Shown here: positions 7,994 to 16,794 of the stretch, in pieces
Position numbering within the stretch: position 1 is the stretch's first letter
Layout of the letters: the number at the start of each line of letters is the position of its first letter
NCBI RefSeq assembly: GCF_014636295.1
Contig: NZ_BMEC01000002.1
Location: 428,729 to 492,728, forward strand
DNA: 64,000 nucleotides
Direction: 5' to 3'
Source of the DNA: Marivirga lumbricoides
Lineage (GTDB): Bacteria > Bacteroidota > Bacteroidia > Cytophagales > Cyclobacteriaceae
Program-made: the position numbers and the translations under genes
Notes under the pieces: model-generated
Told to the model about the DNA's origin: nothing
The model's input: only the letters and a program-made list of their open reading frames with translations
Databases searched by the model: none

Positions 7994-8833
7994 ATGAGAC
8001 AACCTAAATTAGGTAAAAAGATAGCTGAGCTTAGAAAAACAAAAAGACTTACACAAGAGGAGTTAGTGGAGAAGTGCAACATCAGCATAAGAACCATTCA
8101 AAGAATTGAGGCGGGAGAAGTTAGTCCCAGAGATTACACAGTGAAAACAATTCTGAATGCTTTGGATTATGATTGGGACCAAGTAAGCAAAGAGAAAGAA
8201 GAAAACGTGGAATCAAATTGGAGCCTCAATATTTTGAGGATATCTGCAAACAAACCTATCAACTATTATATTAAACAAATAAAAATAGCCTGGGTTAGTG
8301 GAATCCTCTTCTTCATCATAAGATTCCTTGAAGGAGCTGTAGAGTATTCCAGAATTGTTGATAGATCATTATTTGATCCTCTATCATATATTTTAGTTAA
8401 AATAGCTATTGTGCTGGCGGCTGTTTTCTTTTTCCGGGGATTTGTTGTTATTGGTTCATTAGTTGGCAATCAATTACTCAAAATGATTTCTGCAGTAAGC
8501 ATCAGTCTTTATTTGATCATCATTGGGTTGGATGTTTTCTCTATTTTAACAGGCTTAATTCCCACTGATTTTATGGTTTTGTTATATTCTGTAAGCTTCG
8601 GACTCTGCGGATTAATTTTTGGATTCTCACTAATAAAGCTTAGGTCACAATTTGGAAGGCTGGCAAAGCTTGCTGGAATATTAGAAATACTAGCAGCATG
8701 CTTATCATTATCCATTATTTTAGCTTTCATCAGCCCTATAATTTTAATTCCTGCCGAAATACTAGAAGTAATTGTAATTTACAGAGTTATTGAGTTCTTT
8801 AATAATAATGAAAAAGCTGAGGAATATTTATAG
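7994..8833 (+). CDS. XRE-family HTH regulator with membrane domain
   Basis: A 279-residue protein with an N-terminal XRE/HipB-like helix-turn-helix (residues about 8-62: 'KKIAELRKTKRLTQEELVEKCNISIRTIQRIEAGEVSPRDYTVKTILNAL') joined by a short linker to roughly five or six hydrophobic helices between residues 85 and 265. This layout suggests a membrane-tethered DNA-binding protein, a pattern common in Bacteroidota. It starts 11 bases after the Ntn hydrolase and is probably in its operon; it may respond to a membrane or lipid signal. Neither target nor ligand can be read from the sequence. Confidence 0.8.
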   Translation: MRQPKLGKKIAELRKTKRLTQEELVEKCNISIRTIQRIEAGEVSPRDYTVKTILNALDYDWDQVSKEKEENVESNWSLNILRISANKPINYYIKQIKIAWVSGILFFIIRFLEGAVEYSRIVDRSLFDPLSYILVKIAIVLAAVFFFRGFVVIGSLVGNQLLKMISAVSISLYLIIIGLDVFSILTGLIPTDFMVLLYSVSFGLCGLIFGFSLIKLRSQFGRLAKLAGILEILAACLSLSIILAFISPIILIPAEILEVIVIYRVIEFFNNNEKAEEYL

Positions 8834-8909
8834 CAATTATTTCACCTATCTACAACTTATTGTGTGGTGACTAAAATTAAAAAACAAAATACTATTTCGA
8901 TAAAAATAA

Positions 8910-8946
8910 AGCCTCAGTAATTTATAATGAAACAGCTTTTGAGGCT
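8910..8946 (-). terminator. Hairpin between converging genes, likely terminator of the EF-hand gene
   Basis: AGCCTCA (8910-8916) pairs with TGAGGCT (8940-8946) across a 23-nt loop. Read on the minus strand the stem is followed by a T-rich run (TTATTTTTAT), which fits termination of the leftward EF-hand gene; on the plus strand it would serve the XRE gene only weakly. Confidence 0.45.
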
Positions 8947-9064
8947 CATTTAGTCAACATAATACTCTCTTTAATAGCAGTTTATTATATCCAATTATGT
9001 TACCTATTATTAATAGCATAGTAAATAACAGTATCGAATTAAAAATATTTAACTAATTCAGGCT

Positions 9065-9616
9065 TTACATATCATAAGTACTTCCAAATCTGTCATATTC
9101 CTCATTATCAATAGAGTTATCACTATTAGTATCCCAGGTATTATAAAATCCATCTTGAACTTCATTATCGTCAAATCGATTATCATTATTAGTATCCCAA
9201 TCATTATACATTCCTGAATTACTCATACCTGTGGAATATTCATTATTATCTAAAACTCCGTCATTATTTGCATCCCATGCTTCAAAATTATCATCACCCC
9301 AATTGGAATTATTGTATTCATCTACAGTAAGTCTGCCATCATTATTTGAATCCCAGTCATGATACAGGCCTTCGTTAATTTCACTGTCATCATAATAACC
9401 ATCATTGTTTTCATCCCAGTCACTTCCAAACTCATTATCAGAATACCAGGAGTTAAATTCACTTCTGTCAATATTGTTGTCTTCATTGACATCCCATGTT
9501 TCGTACTTTTTTGTTACATGCGCAGAAACAGATGAGACTGCAACTGCTAAAAATATTGCAGAAAAAAGAGTTCGCATTAAGCCTTTTGAGTTGATCGTTT
9601 TATTCGTTTCCATCAT
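9065..9616 (-). CDS. Secreted EF-hand protein with six calcium-binding loops
   Basis: A 183-residue acidic protein. A hydrophobic signal segment (residues about 14-32) is followed by six EF-hand loops beginning near residues 42, 68, 89, 115, 141 and 162. Each has the D-x-N-x-D pattern with a hydrophobic at position 8 and D/E at 12, for example 'DSNNDGRLTVDEY'. The loops are spaced 21-26 residues apart, so almost the whole mature chain is calcium-binding repeat. It is probably periplasmic or extracellular and may buffer calcium or be stabilised by it; no enzymatic domain is present. It is transcribed leftward, away from the iron-uptake locus. Confidence 0.85.
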   Translation of the reverse strand: MMETNKTINSKGLMRTLFSAIFLAVAVSSVSAHVTKKYETWDVNEDNNIDRSEFNSWYSDNEFGSDWDENNDGYYDDSEINEGLYHDWDSNNDGRLTVDEYNNSNWGDDNFEAWDANNDGVLDNNEYSTGMSNSGMYNDWDTNNDNRFDDNEVQDGFYNTWDTNSDNSIDNEEYDRFGSTYDM

Positions 9617-9779
9617 TAAAAAATTTTAGTTTATGAAAAAGTAGTTCTAAGTAAGTAACGCCACTACAAATTAGGAGGATACCTAAAAAGCACCATTTGT
9701 TTTCCACTCAAGCCATTCATCAGTAAGTGCTTACGAATATCAGCTGATATCAATTGGATAATATTTATCAAAACAAAAA

Positions 9780-9810
9780 TTTGCTTTTAATTCCATGGAG
9801 CCTATATTTG
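9780..9810 (+). promoter_or_regulatory. -33/-7 promoter of the first Xus-type locus
   Basis: TTTG (9780-9783), 19 bases, then TATATTTG (9803-9810), an exact match to the Bacteroidota consensus TTTG/N19/TAnnTTTG. Transcription should start about 9813-9816, leaving a leader of about 45 bases before the PepSY start codon at 9861. Confidence 0.75.
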
Positions 9811-9815
9811 TGAAC

Positions 9816-9836
9816 TATTTAAAATTAGTCTAAATA
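9816..9836. promoter_or_regulatory. Operator copy A of the shared 21-bp iron-locus motif
   Basis: A 21-bp imperfect palindrome with half-sites TATTTAAA and TCTAAATA begins 5 bases after the -7 element and covers the predicted transcription start. Near-identical copies occur at 11138-11158, 11198-11218 and 23877-23897, always upstream of iron-uptake genes. A metal-dependent repressor (Fur or DtxR type) is the natural candidate; the repressor identity is inference. Confidence 0.7.
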
Positions 9837-9860
9837 CAAAGACTCTTCACCTATACAATC

Positions 9861-11027
9861 ATGAGCAAGGGCAAATATTCAGTTAGAAAATTCTTTAATG
9901 ACATTCATTTATGGATGGGAGTAGCCAGTGGTATTATTTTATTCATTGTGTGTTTAAGTGGCACAATTTACACTTTCAGGCATGAAGTAGAGCATGCTTT
10001 GGAGCCTGAAAAGTATGAAGTAAAGAAGCCTGAAAACAGCTCACTCCTCTCTTCCAATCAGTTAATAGCGCTGGTTGAAAAAGAGACCTCAGGAAAAGTG
10101 ACCTCTATCTCTATTCCCGCAGATGAAACTTCCTCTTATGAATTGTCGGTAAAATCCTCTCCTGAGGAAAGAAGAGGAACTGGTTACTATGTAAATCCTT
10201 ATACCGGAGAGATACTGGGAACACAAGGAGGCGCAGTGTCAGATTTCTTTTTGGTAATAATGAGGCTACACCGATGGTTATTAATTGAGGGTGATGCCGG
10301 TAAAATCATAGTAGGTGTTTCTACTATCATTTTTGTATTTCTAATTATCTCAGGAATAGTTATCTGGATGCCAAAGAAATGGAAAAACTGGAAACAAGGG
10401 TTCAAAATAAAGTACAACGCCAACTGGAAGAGGGTAAATCATGATTTACATAATACCCTGGGCTTCTATTCAGCAATTTTACTTCTCATCATGGCTTTAA
10501 CAGGCCTCTGCTGGTCGTTCGGGTGGTATCGGGATGGCTTAAGCAATGTGATTGGCGCCAAAGTTTTTGGAGGAAGAGGAGGTTCGGCAGAGCAGGTTCA
10601 GGTACCAGCAGACTCCACAAGGCTGCCATTGGCAGCATTACTTGCTACCGCTAACGATGAATTTGATTATGAAGGAAACTACAGAATTTCAATTCCATAC
10701 AATGCGGAGGAAGCCATAACAATACAGAAGTCTGGTGTCGGCTTTTTTGCTTCTTCAGGCTCAGACAAAATTCAGCTGAACCCTTATAATGCAGAAATTA
10801 TTAAGATAGAACGTTTCGCAGATAAGCCTTTCAATGAAAAAATAGCTTCTTCCATTAAACCACTTCACACGGGAGAAATATTTGGGCTATTTAGTAAGAT
10901 ACTCTACTTCATCAGCTGTTTAATTGCCACCAGCTTACCTGTAACCGGTATAATTATCTGGATTAATAAATTGAAGAAGAAAAGGGCAGCAAAGAAAAAG
11001 AAAAACAAGGTTTTAGTTCAAAAATAA
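9861..11027 (+). CDS. PepSY-associated TM protein, XusC-like, locus 1
   Basis: A 388-residue inner-membrane protein of the PepSY_TM family. Four hydrophobic helices are visible (about residues 18-40, 135-165, 195-225, 345-370), with periplasmic PepSY-like stretches between them ('VEKETSGKVTSISIPADETSSYELSV', 'YYVNPYTGEILG'). Histidines near the helices (H17, 'MRLHRWLL', 'NHDLHNTLGFY', 'LHTGEIFG') fit a haem-binding ferric reductase role proposed for this family. In Bacteroides the homologous XusC sits with the TonB receptor XusA and the lipoprotein XusB in xenosiderophore use; here the same three partners follow. It has its own promoter and operator. Confidence 0.85.
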   Translation: MSKGKYSVRKFFNDIHLWMGVASGIILFIVCLSGTIYTFRHEVEHALEPEKYEVKKPENSSLLSSNQLIALVEKETSGKVTSISIPADETSSYELSVKSSPEERRGTGYYVNPYTGEILGTQGGAVSDFFLVIMRLHRWLLIEGDAGKIIVGVSTIIFVFLIISGIVIWMPKKWKNWKQGFKIKYNANWKRVNHDLHNTLGFYSAILLLIMALTGLCWSFGWYRDGLSNVIGAKVFGGRGGSAEQVQVPADSTRLPLAALLATANDEFDYEGNYRISIPYNAEEAITIQKSGVGFFASSGSDKIQLNPYNAEIIKIERFADKPFNEKIASSIKPLHTGEIFGLFSKILYFISCLIATSLPVTGIIIWINKLKKKRAAKKKKNKVLVQK

Positions 11028-11137
11028 TTTTTAAGGTCTTTGTAAGAGCACACTTTAACATATATAAAGTGCTATAAGCAAGTGTATTGAACATTCACAG
11101 AGTGTCAAATGAAGTTCAATAAATTTCATTTAATTTT

Positions 11138-11158
11138 TATTTAAAATTAATCTAAATA
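11138..11158. promoter_or_regulatory. Operator copy B of the shared 21-bp motif
   Basis: Identical to copy A except one base (ATTAATC instead of ATTAGTC between the half-sites). It lies 86 bases before the TonB receptor start and about 27 bases upstream of the predicted -7 element, so it could hold a second repressor dimer over the -33 side. Confidence 0.6.
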
Positions 11159-11197
11159 GAATTAGGTTTTTCTAATGGAGGAATATATTTTTGCTTC

Positions 11198-11218
11198 CAG
11201 TTATAATTAGTCTAAATA
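11198..11218. promoter_or_regulatory. Operator copy C with -7 element, receptor promoter of locus 1
   Basis: The -7 element TATTTTTG (11186-11193) is an exact TAnnTTTG match; no clear -33 TTTG is at the right distance. Four bases later the 21-bp motif begins: its right part, ATTAGTCTAAATA, is identical to copy A, while the left arm is degenerate. It ends only 6 bases before the GTG start at 11225, so the operator overlaps the start of the transcript. Confidence 0.6.
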
Positions 11219-11224
11219 AAGAAA

Positions 11225-13660
11225 GTGAAACGATATCTCTGCTCCATCTTACTTCTTTTTTTTCTTATGGCACCTTTCCTGCTTTTAGCCCAGGTAATTA
11301 GAAAAGGAGAATGTGCTATTTCAGGTATCATTCGTTCAGAAGCAGGAGAAGTTCTTCCGGGAATTACAGTTGTTTTGGAGGGTACCACAATAGGAAATGC
11401 CAGCAATTTTGAGGGGAATTACCAAGTTACGGGTATAGCTCCAGGCAGCTATAAACTTCTTATTTCAGGTATAGGTTTCACTGCTCAACATCACGCTATT
11501 TCTCTGCAGGAGGGTCAGCAACTAAAGTTAGACATACAAATGAAAGAAGATTTACAGCAGCTTAATGAGGTTGTTGTAGAAGGAAAATCAATAAAGGCTG
11601 AAATAGAGGAGACAGGTTTTGCTGTCAATGTAGTTGAAACAAAAAAGGCCTCTCTTCAATCCATACAAACCAATGATCTTCTTAACAGGGCAGTTGGTGT
11701 GAGAGTGCGACAAAATGGTGGTTTAGGCTCTTCCGTAAATTATAATCTCAATGGCATGTCAGGTAATTCTGTGCGTATTTTTATTGATGGAATTCCTATT
11801 TCTACTTATGGCCCATCATTTAGCTTAAACAGCATCCCTCCTTCTTTAATTGAGAGAATAGATATATATAAAGGCGTTATACCCGCACACCTCGCAGACG
11901 ATGCCTTGGGGGGTGCTATTAACGTAATCCTGAAGAAGGAAATGACTAATAACCTCACTGCCTCCGTTTCATATGGCTCTTTCAATACACAACAGGCTTC
12001 AGTTAGCGGAATGTATCGTGACAATCATTCAGGCTTTACGGTAAGAGCGTCCGGCTTTCATAATTATTCAGATAATAACTATGAAGTATGGGGTAAATTT
12101 GTTCGAAACATCCTCGCCAATGGCCGATATGATTATGTTAGAGCAAAAAGATTTAATGATGCTTACAGGTCTTCAGGAGGACAAGTACAACTTGGTTTTA
12201 CGAATGTTAAGTGGGCAGATCAATTCTTTATTGGCTATAACGGATCTGATGATTATAATGAAATCCAACATGGTCGCTATATGTCTATTCCATATAAAGG
12301 AAGGTTTTCAACATCACAGGCCCATGTACTTAATCTTAGCTATCAAAAAGATGATTTCCTTACTAAGGGACTTAACCTGTCCTTCAATGGTATGGTGAGT
12401 GATAGAAATGAAATTATAAATGACACGGTAAAATGGAATTACAATTGGTTTGGAGAAAAAAGTATAGGGTTAAATGGTGACCCCATATTAAGACCTGATG
12501 GCGCTCAGCAAGGAGCTCCCACCCTTAACCACATTGATAGAAATGTTAACACTTTCCGGTCAGGTTTAACTTATACTTTCAATACAAATCATAAAATTGT
12601 TTTTAGCCACATGTTCTATTCTATTGACAGAAATCAACAAGATATGAGAAAATCAGCAGTAGAGAGAGAATTTATTGGAACAAGGGACTTAACTAAAAAC
12701 ATATCTGCACTGGCCTATGAAGTAGAGGCTTTTAACTCCAATTTAAAAGCAAATATATTTGGAAAATTTTACCAACAAAAAATTGATAGAATAGACCCTA
12801 TCTTAATAAAAGAAAACGGAGAAAGCAGAAAAACAGAAGACAGAGTTCAAAGTAATAGAAATACTTTTGGCTATGGTTTTGCATCTTCATACACTATTAA
12901 GCCCAGACTTTTATTACTCTTTTCTGCAGAAAAAGCGGTAAGAATGCCCTCAGAAGGTGAAATTTTTGGAAGCCCAGGTGATAATATAGTAGAAAATATT
13001 GGAATCAGGCCAGAGATAAGTAATAATCTTAACATTGGATTCAGAGCGGGGCCTTATGGTAATGGTCTCCATAGGTTTAATATATATGCCTCAGGATTTC
13101 TCAGAGACACAAAAGATAAGATAGTTCAAAGAATTAATCCCAGGCTAAACGATGCCGTACAGACAGATCCTTTCGAAAACCTGGGTAAAACAAAATCAAT
13201 TGGTTTTGAAGCAGAATTAAAGTATGAGCTGGACAACAACCTTAATATTTTGCTAAGTGTTTCCAGATTCAACTCAGTATATAACCTTCGGTACGATGCC
13301 AATGGAAATGAATACAATAACTACAATCAGCAATTACCAAATGAGCCTTTCTTTACTGTAAATAGCAATGCACAATATACCCTTAATGATTTAATCCAAA
13401 AGAATTCCGCTATTAATTTCAATTATAGTTTTGGCTTTGTAGATAGATTCTACACTACCTGGTTAGAAATTGAAGATTTTAGAACACCTCGCCAGTTTAT
13501 TCAGGACGTGGGAGTAAGTTATGTATTTCCTAATAAAAAATTTGTGGTAAGCGCTGACGCCAGAAACATATTTGACAAACAAGCTTATGACAATTTTGCT
13601 GTGCAAAAGCCTGGAAGAGCTTTTTACCTTAAAATCAATTACACAATCAATAATTTCTAA
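11225..13660 (+). CDS. TonB-dependent receptor, XusA-like, locus 1
   Basis: An 811-residue outer-membrane receptor. It has a signal peptide ('LLLFFLMAPFLLLAQ'), a carboxypeptidase-regulatory-like domain (residues about 32-115, 'ISGIIRSEAGEVLPGITVVLEG'), a plug domain (about 135-235, 'LLNRAVGVRVRQNGG', 'VRIFIDGIPIS', 'DALGGAINVILKK') and a beta-barrel ending in an aromatic ('INYTINNF'). Such receptors import ferric siderophores using TonB energy. The start is GTG (11225); the next ATG lies inside the signal peptide. The DUF4374 lipoprotein gene follows after 13 bases, as xusB follows xusA in Bacteroides. Confidence 0.9.
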   Translation: MKRYLCSILLLFFLMAPFLLLAQVIRKGECAISGIIRSEAGEVLPGITVVLEGTTIGNASNFEGNYQVTGIAPGSYKLLISGIGFTAQHHAISLQEGQQLKLDIQMKEDLQQLNEVVVEGKSIKAEIEETGFAVNVVETKKASLQSIQTNDLLNRAVGVRVRQNGGLGSSVNYNLNGMSGNSVRIFIDGIPISTYGPSFSLNSIPPSLIERIDIYKGVIPAHLADDALGGAINVILKKEMTNNLTASVSYGSFNTQQASVSGMYRDNHSGFTVRASGFHNYSDNNYEVWGKFVRNILANGRYDYVRAKRFNDAYRSSGGQVQLGFTNVKWADQFFIGYNGSDDYNEIQHGRYMSIPYKGRFSTSQAHVLNLSYQKDDFLTKGLNLSFNGMVSDRNEIINDTVKWNYNWFGEKSIGLNGDPILRPDGAQQGAPTLNHIDRNVNTFRSGLTYTFNTNHKIVFSHMFYSIDRNQQDMRKSAVEREFIGTRDLTKNISALAYEVEAFNSNLKANIFGKFYQQKIDRIDPILIKENGESRKTEDRVQSNRNTFGYGFASSYTIKPRLLLLFSAEKAVRMPSEGEIFGSPGDNIVENIGIRPEISNNLNIGFRAGPYGNGLHRFNIYASGFLRDTKDKIVQRINPRLNDAVQTDPFENLGKTKSIGFEAELKYELDNNLNILLSVSRFNSVYNLRYDANGNEYNNYNQQLPNEPFFTVNSNAQYTLNDLIQKNSAINFNYSFGFVDRFYTTWLEIEDFRTPRQFIQDVGVSYVFPNKKFVVSADARNIFDKQAYDNFAVQKPGRAFYLKINYTINNF

Positions 13661-13673
13661 ATATATCTTAAAA

Positions 13674-15014
13674 ATGAAAAACAGATTTTTAAACTTTTTA
13701 ATGTGCGGAGCTATATTTTTAGCTTTTACATCCTGTAATGAAGATGATGGAGCTACAGGACCTGACCCCACCAACGATGAACAATGGGTAACTGTGGCAG
13801 GAGCTGCTATGGGTGAAAACCCCGGGGATGGAAATGGAGGAACATTAATTTATGCAGTAAGCTATGAAGATGCTATTAACCCGGAAGTTTCAATAGATGT
13901 TTATGAGGATGGGGAGCCGGTAAAATCCAACAGAACTGCCAGAATACAGGTTTCAGAAGATGGAAATACACTTTTTAATATCGCTTATGCAGGTGAAAAC
14001 GGTGGAGAATTTTCAAGATTTGCTGTTGGAGGTGGAGCTAGTTATGTTGAGGAAGATGTTACAGTAAGTATTGCTCAATATGCTGGTACAGCACCAAGAT
14101 GGGGGAAATTATATGATGGTGACAAAACAGGTATTGCAGTAAATATTGCAGATATATCTGCAAACAATGCACCAGTTGACGAAAACTCTGATGAGAAAAC
14201 CGGTCCTTTTGAATACTATAGAGGCACAGCAACAATACTGGCTTTAGATTTACAGAATGTTGAAATTTCAGGATACCAACAATACGAAATTCCACTATCT
14301 CAAGAGGAAGAGTTAGCCGGCCACACTATTTTCCGCCTAGATGCTCCGGTATTAAATCAGGTAGGAAACAAGCTGATCATTGGTACCTGGATGCGTAAGT
14401 ATGATCCTGAATCAGGTGATAGAGAAAGCGAGTGGGATAGGTTAGGAACTAAATCAGTTGTGGTAGACTATCCTTCTTTAAAAAACGCTAAAGTAATTAC
14501 ATCTACAGTAGCCCATGGCGATTGCTCAGGATACAGAAGTAATGTAAATTTCCTTGCTGAAGATGGCAACATATATCAAGCTACTCAAAGGAATCCTAAT
14601 GGAGAAGGATCTTATATCCTTAAAATAACTCCTGATAATGAATATGATAATTCCTATGTATTCAGCCTTGATGAGGCCTTAGGAGCAAACGATGTGTATG
14701 TGCAAACCTGGAGATACGTAAGAAATGGTAAAGGCTATGTAGTTTACAGAAAAGGGGAATCGGACCAAAGCTTTGTTGCTCTTGTAGACCTTAATGCAAG
14801 AACTGCAAAGGTTGTGGAAGAAATCCCTAATGATGCAGATTTAAGTTTACATCAGTACCAGGGCTTCCATGTAAGTGGCGATAACTTATTAATGGCTGTT
14901 ACTCCTATTGGTAAAAACGGAAATATCTATGTGCTAAACAGCCAGACAGGCGAAGTAACCAAAGGTGCTCAATTGATTAACAAACCAGGTAATCACTACA
15001 TTGGTGCTTTTTAA
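13674..15014 (+). CDS. DUF4374 surface lipoprotein, XusB-like, locus 1
   Basis: A 446-residue lipoprotein: the signal peptide 'FLNFLMCGAIFLAFTSC' ends in a lipobox, followed by an acidic N-E-D-D linker that in Bacteroidota favours export to the cell surface. The rest is the DUF4374 domain, repetitive beta structure consistent with a propeller ('YVQTWRYVRNGKGYVVYRKG', 'GEVTKGAQLINKPG'). In Bacteroides thetaiotaomicron the DUF4374 protein XusB binds siderophore and works with XusA. The ATG at 13674 was chosen over a longer in-frame start because it gives a proper signal peptide 13 bases after the receptor gene. A strong terminator follows. Confidence 0.85.
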   Translation: MKNRFLNFLMCGAIFLAFTSCNEDDGATGPDPTNDEQWVTVAGAAMGENPGDGNGGTLIYAVSYEDAINPEVSIDVYEDGEPVKSNRTARIQVSEDGNTLFNIAYAGENGGEFSRFAVGGGASYVEEDVTVSIAQYAGTAPRWGKLYDGDKTGIAVNIADISANNAPVDENSDEKTGPFEYYRGTATILALDLQNVEISGYQQYEIPLSQEEELAGHTIFRLDAPVLNQVGNKLIIGTWMRKYDPESGDRESEWDRLGTKSVVVDYPSLKNAKVITSTVAHGDCSGYRSNVNFLAEDGNIYQATQRNPNGEGSYILKITPDNEYDNSYVFSLDEALGANDVYVQTWRYVRNGKGYVVYRKGESDQSFVALVDLNARTAKVVEEIPNDADLSLHQYQGFHVSGDNLLMAVTPIGKNGNIYVLNSQTGEVTKGAQLINKPGNHYIGAF

Positions 15015-15048
15015 ATAAATATCTATAGTTGAATCGTTAGTTTTCTTT

Positions 15049-15090
15049 AAATCCAGATTAAGCATGAACTGTTTAATCTGGATTTTTTAT
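15049..15090 (+). terminator. Intrinsic terminator of Xus-type locus 1
   Basis: A perfect 13-bp stem, AAATCCAGATTAA (15049-15061) with TTAATCTGGATTT (15073-15085), an 11-nt loop and a T-run, 34 bases after the DUF4374 gene. Confidence 0.85.
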
Positions 15091-15229
15091 TTACCCCCAG
15101 ACCAGCTCCACAAAAGCAGCCTTTGCAATTATAGGCTTATCGTGATTCACAGCTAAAGAAGCTACTGTTCCTTTAACGCTTTAATACATTAAAATCACCA
15201 TTGCTATTTTAAAATAAAAGATATTTTTC

Positions 15230-15256
15230 TAATTTTGTAATGATCAATACAAAATT
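15230..15256. promoter_or_regulatory. TetR operator over its own -7 element
   Basis: A pseudo-palindrome with arms TTTTGTA and TACAAAA around a central TGATCA (20 of 22 positions symmetric) lies 2 bases before the TetR start codon. It overlaps TAATTTTG (15230-15237), an exact -7 consensus, so binding would block transcription. The same sequence recurs upstream of the SDR gene. Confidence 0.75.
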
Positions 15257-15258
15257 AA

Positions 15259-15840
15259 ATGAGAGGAAGGCCATCCATATTTAAGGAAAAAGAAGTTTTA
15301 CAAAAAGCACAGCAGGTTTTTTGGTCAAAGGGATTTACCGCCACTTCACTGGAAGATATCCTACAAGCTATGGGTATGGGGAGCGGAAGCTTTTATAATG
15401 CTTTTAAAGGTGGGAAGAAAGAAGTATTCAAAAAAGCATTAAACCAAAGAAGAGAAGCCTTTAAAGCATTCCAGGAAGCTGCAGCAGTAAGTGAAAACCC
15501 TGTAGAAATGATCAAGAACTTTTACAGAGACATTGCAAAAGCAGATTCTTCTACTCACATGAAAGGATGCATTATAGCAAATACTATTGTTGAAATGGCA
15601 TCTCTGGATGAGGAATTGGAAAAAGAAGCCGTAGCCATTCTTAAAGAGGTAGAACAATTTTATACGGAAACCTTTGCGAAAGCCCAAAAAGAAGGCAAAC
15701 TAAAAACCAGAACTGCTCCTGAAATTTTAGGAAGATACCTCATCACCTTATGGAATGGCATTAATGTAACAAGACGAATGTATCCTGACAATAAATTGCT
15801 GGCAGAGCAGATTGAGATGCAACTTGAAATAATCAACTAA
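15259..15840 (+). CDS. TetR/AcrR-family repressor
   Basis: A 193-residue TetR-family regulator. The N-terminal HTH is textbook: 'GRPSIFKEKEVLQKAQQVFWSKGFTATSLEDILQAMGMGSGSFYNAFKGGKKEVF' (residues about 2-56); the C-terminal helices include 'STHMKGCIIANTIVEMA', typical of the TetR_C group found beside oxidoreductases. It is followed after 62 bases by the SDR gene, and both have the same operator, so it most likely represses itself and the SDR until a small ligand binds. Confidence 0.9.
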   Translation: MRGRPSIFKEKEVLQKAQQVFWSKGFTATSLEDILQAMGMGSGSFYNAFKGGKKEVFKKALNQRREAFKAFQEAAAVSENPVEMIKNFYRDIAKADSSTHMKGCIIANTIVEMASLDEELEKEAVAILKEVEQFYTETFAKAQKEGKLKTRTAPEILGRYLITLWNGINVTRRMYPDNKLLAEQIEMQLEIIN

Positions 15841-15851
15841 TTTTTTTATCA

Positions 15852-15877
15852 AATTTTGTAATGATCAACACAAAAAT
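15852..15877. promoter_or_regulatory. Second TetR operator, upstream of the SDR gene
   Basis: The stretch from AATTTTGTAATGATCAA onward repeats the operator at 15231-15256 with few changes (right arm CACAAAA instead of TACAAAA). It includes AAATTTTG, a 7/8 match to the -7 element, and ends 25 bases before the SDR start. This makes the SDR the probable target gene of the TetR protein. Confidence 0.7.
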
Positions 15878-15902
15878 AATTTCATAACTAAAATAATATA
15901 TA

Positions 15903-16697
15903 ATGGATTTACAATTACAGGGAAAAACTGCATTTATTAGTGGCTCTACGCAGGGAATTGGTTTTGCTATTGCTAAGCAACTGCTAAAAGAAGGTGCTCA
16001 TGTCATCATCAATGGAAGAATCAGCCAAAAAATAGATACTGCAATGTTCACCCTTCGAAAAGAATTTCCGTCAGCCACTATTTCAGGAATAGCAGCTGAT
16101 TTCACTAAAGGGCAAGAGATTAAAGAATTAATAGAAAGGCTACCAGCAATAGATATTTTGGTAAATAATGTAGGCTTATTCGAACTTAAGGAATTCACTG
16201 AAATTACAGACTCCGATTGGCAAAACATATTTGAAGTCAACGTATTAAGCGGAATACGCCTGTCCCGAGCCTTATTACCAGGAATGCTAAATAATAATGA
16301 AGGCAGAATTATCTTTATTAGCAGCGAAGCAGGAATTAACATTCCTTCCAACATGATCCATTATGGAATGACAAAAACCGCTATGATCTCTGTTAGCCGA
16401 GGTCTTGCTGAAATGACTAAAAACACAAAAGTAACAGTCAATTCAATTATTGGAGGCCCCACTTATTCAGAGGGTGTAGCTATTGCTGTAGAACAGCTTG
16501 CAAGCTCACAAAATCAATCCATAGAAGAAGTAAAGAATGGTATTATGCAGCATTTAAATCCTACCTCCTTATTACAAAGATTTATCGATACTTCTGAAAT
16601 AGCCAGCCTGGCAACTTACTTATGTAGTCCTATGGCAAGCGCTACCAATGGTGCTGCTTTAAGAGCAGATGGGGGTGTATTAAATAGCATTCTTTGA
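15903..16697 (+). CDS. Short-chain dehydrogenase/reductase, TetR-controlled
   Basis: A 264-residue classical SDR. The cofactor motif is 'SGSTQGIGFAIAKQLL' (TGxxxGIG type), the stabilising N-N-V-G is present, the catalytic tetrad shows N in 'EVNVLSG', S in 'IFISSEAG' and Y-x-x-x-K in 'HYGMTKTAM', and the C-terminus has the usual 'NGAALRADGGV'. It should reduce or oxidise a carbonyl/alcohol with NAD(P)H in the cytoplasm. The R/N-rich loop 'IINGR' suggests NADP preference. Its operator matches that of the upstream TetR gene. Substrate unknown. Confidence 0.88.
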   Translation: MDLQLQGKTAFISGSTQGIGFAIAKQLLKEGAHVIINGRISQKIDTAMFTLRKEFPSATISGIAADFTKGQEIKELIERLPAIDILVNNVGLFELKEFTEITDSDWQNIFEVNVLSGIRLSRALLPGMLNNNEGRIIFISSEAGINIPSNMIHYGMTKTAMISVSRGLAEMTKNTKVTVNSIIGGPTYSEGVAIAVEQLASSQNQSIEEVKNGIMQHLNPTSLLQRFIDTSEIASLATYLCSPMASATNGAALRADGGVLNSIL

Positions 16698-16753
16698 AAA
16701 GCTAATTCATTTACGTGTACTAAAGCTGTAAGCGCAAAGTTTACTTCGATTAT

Positions 16754-16783
16754 AAATGGCCGGATAAATAAGTCCGGCCATTT
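16754..16783. terminator. Bidirectional terminator between SDR and cellulase genes
   Basis: A perfect 11-bp stem, AAATGGCCGGA (16754-16764) with TCCGGCCATTT (16773-16783), and an 8-nt loop. It lies between the converging SDR (ends 16697) and cellulase (ends 16795) genes, with A/T-rich flanks on both sides, so it can serve both. Confidence 0.8.
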
Positions 16784-16794
16784 CACTTTTATAG

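Noticed and set aside
13572-13673. Upstream in-frame extension of the DUF4374 gene
   Set aside because: It would overlap the receptor gene by about 90 bases and hide the lipoprotein signal peptide; the ATG at 13674 fits far better.
15091-15183. Minus-strand open stretch of about 30 codons ending 'AKAAFVELVWG' beside the locus 1 terminator
   Set aside because: It reads like a protein tail, but it is too short and has a stop directly upstream; no family can be named, so it may be chance.
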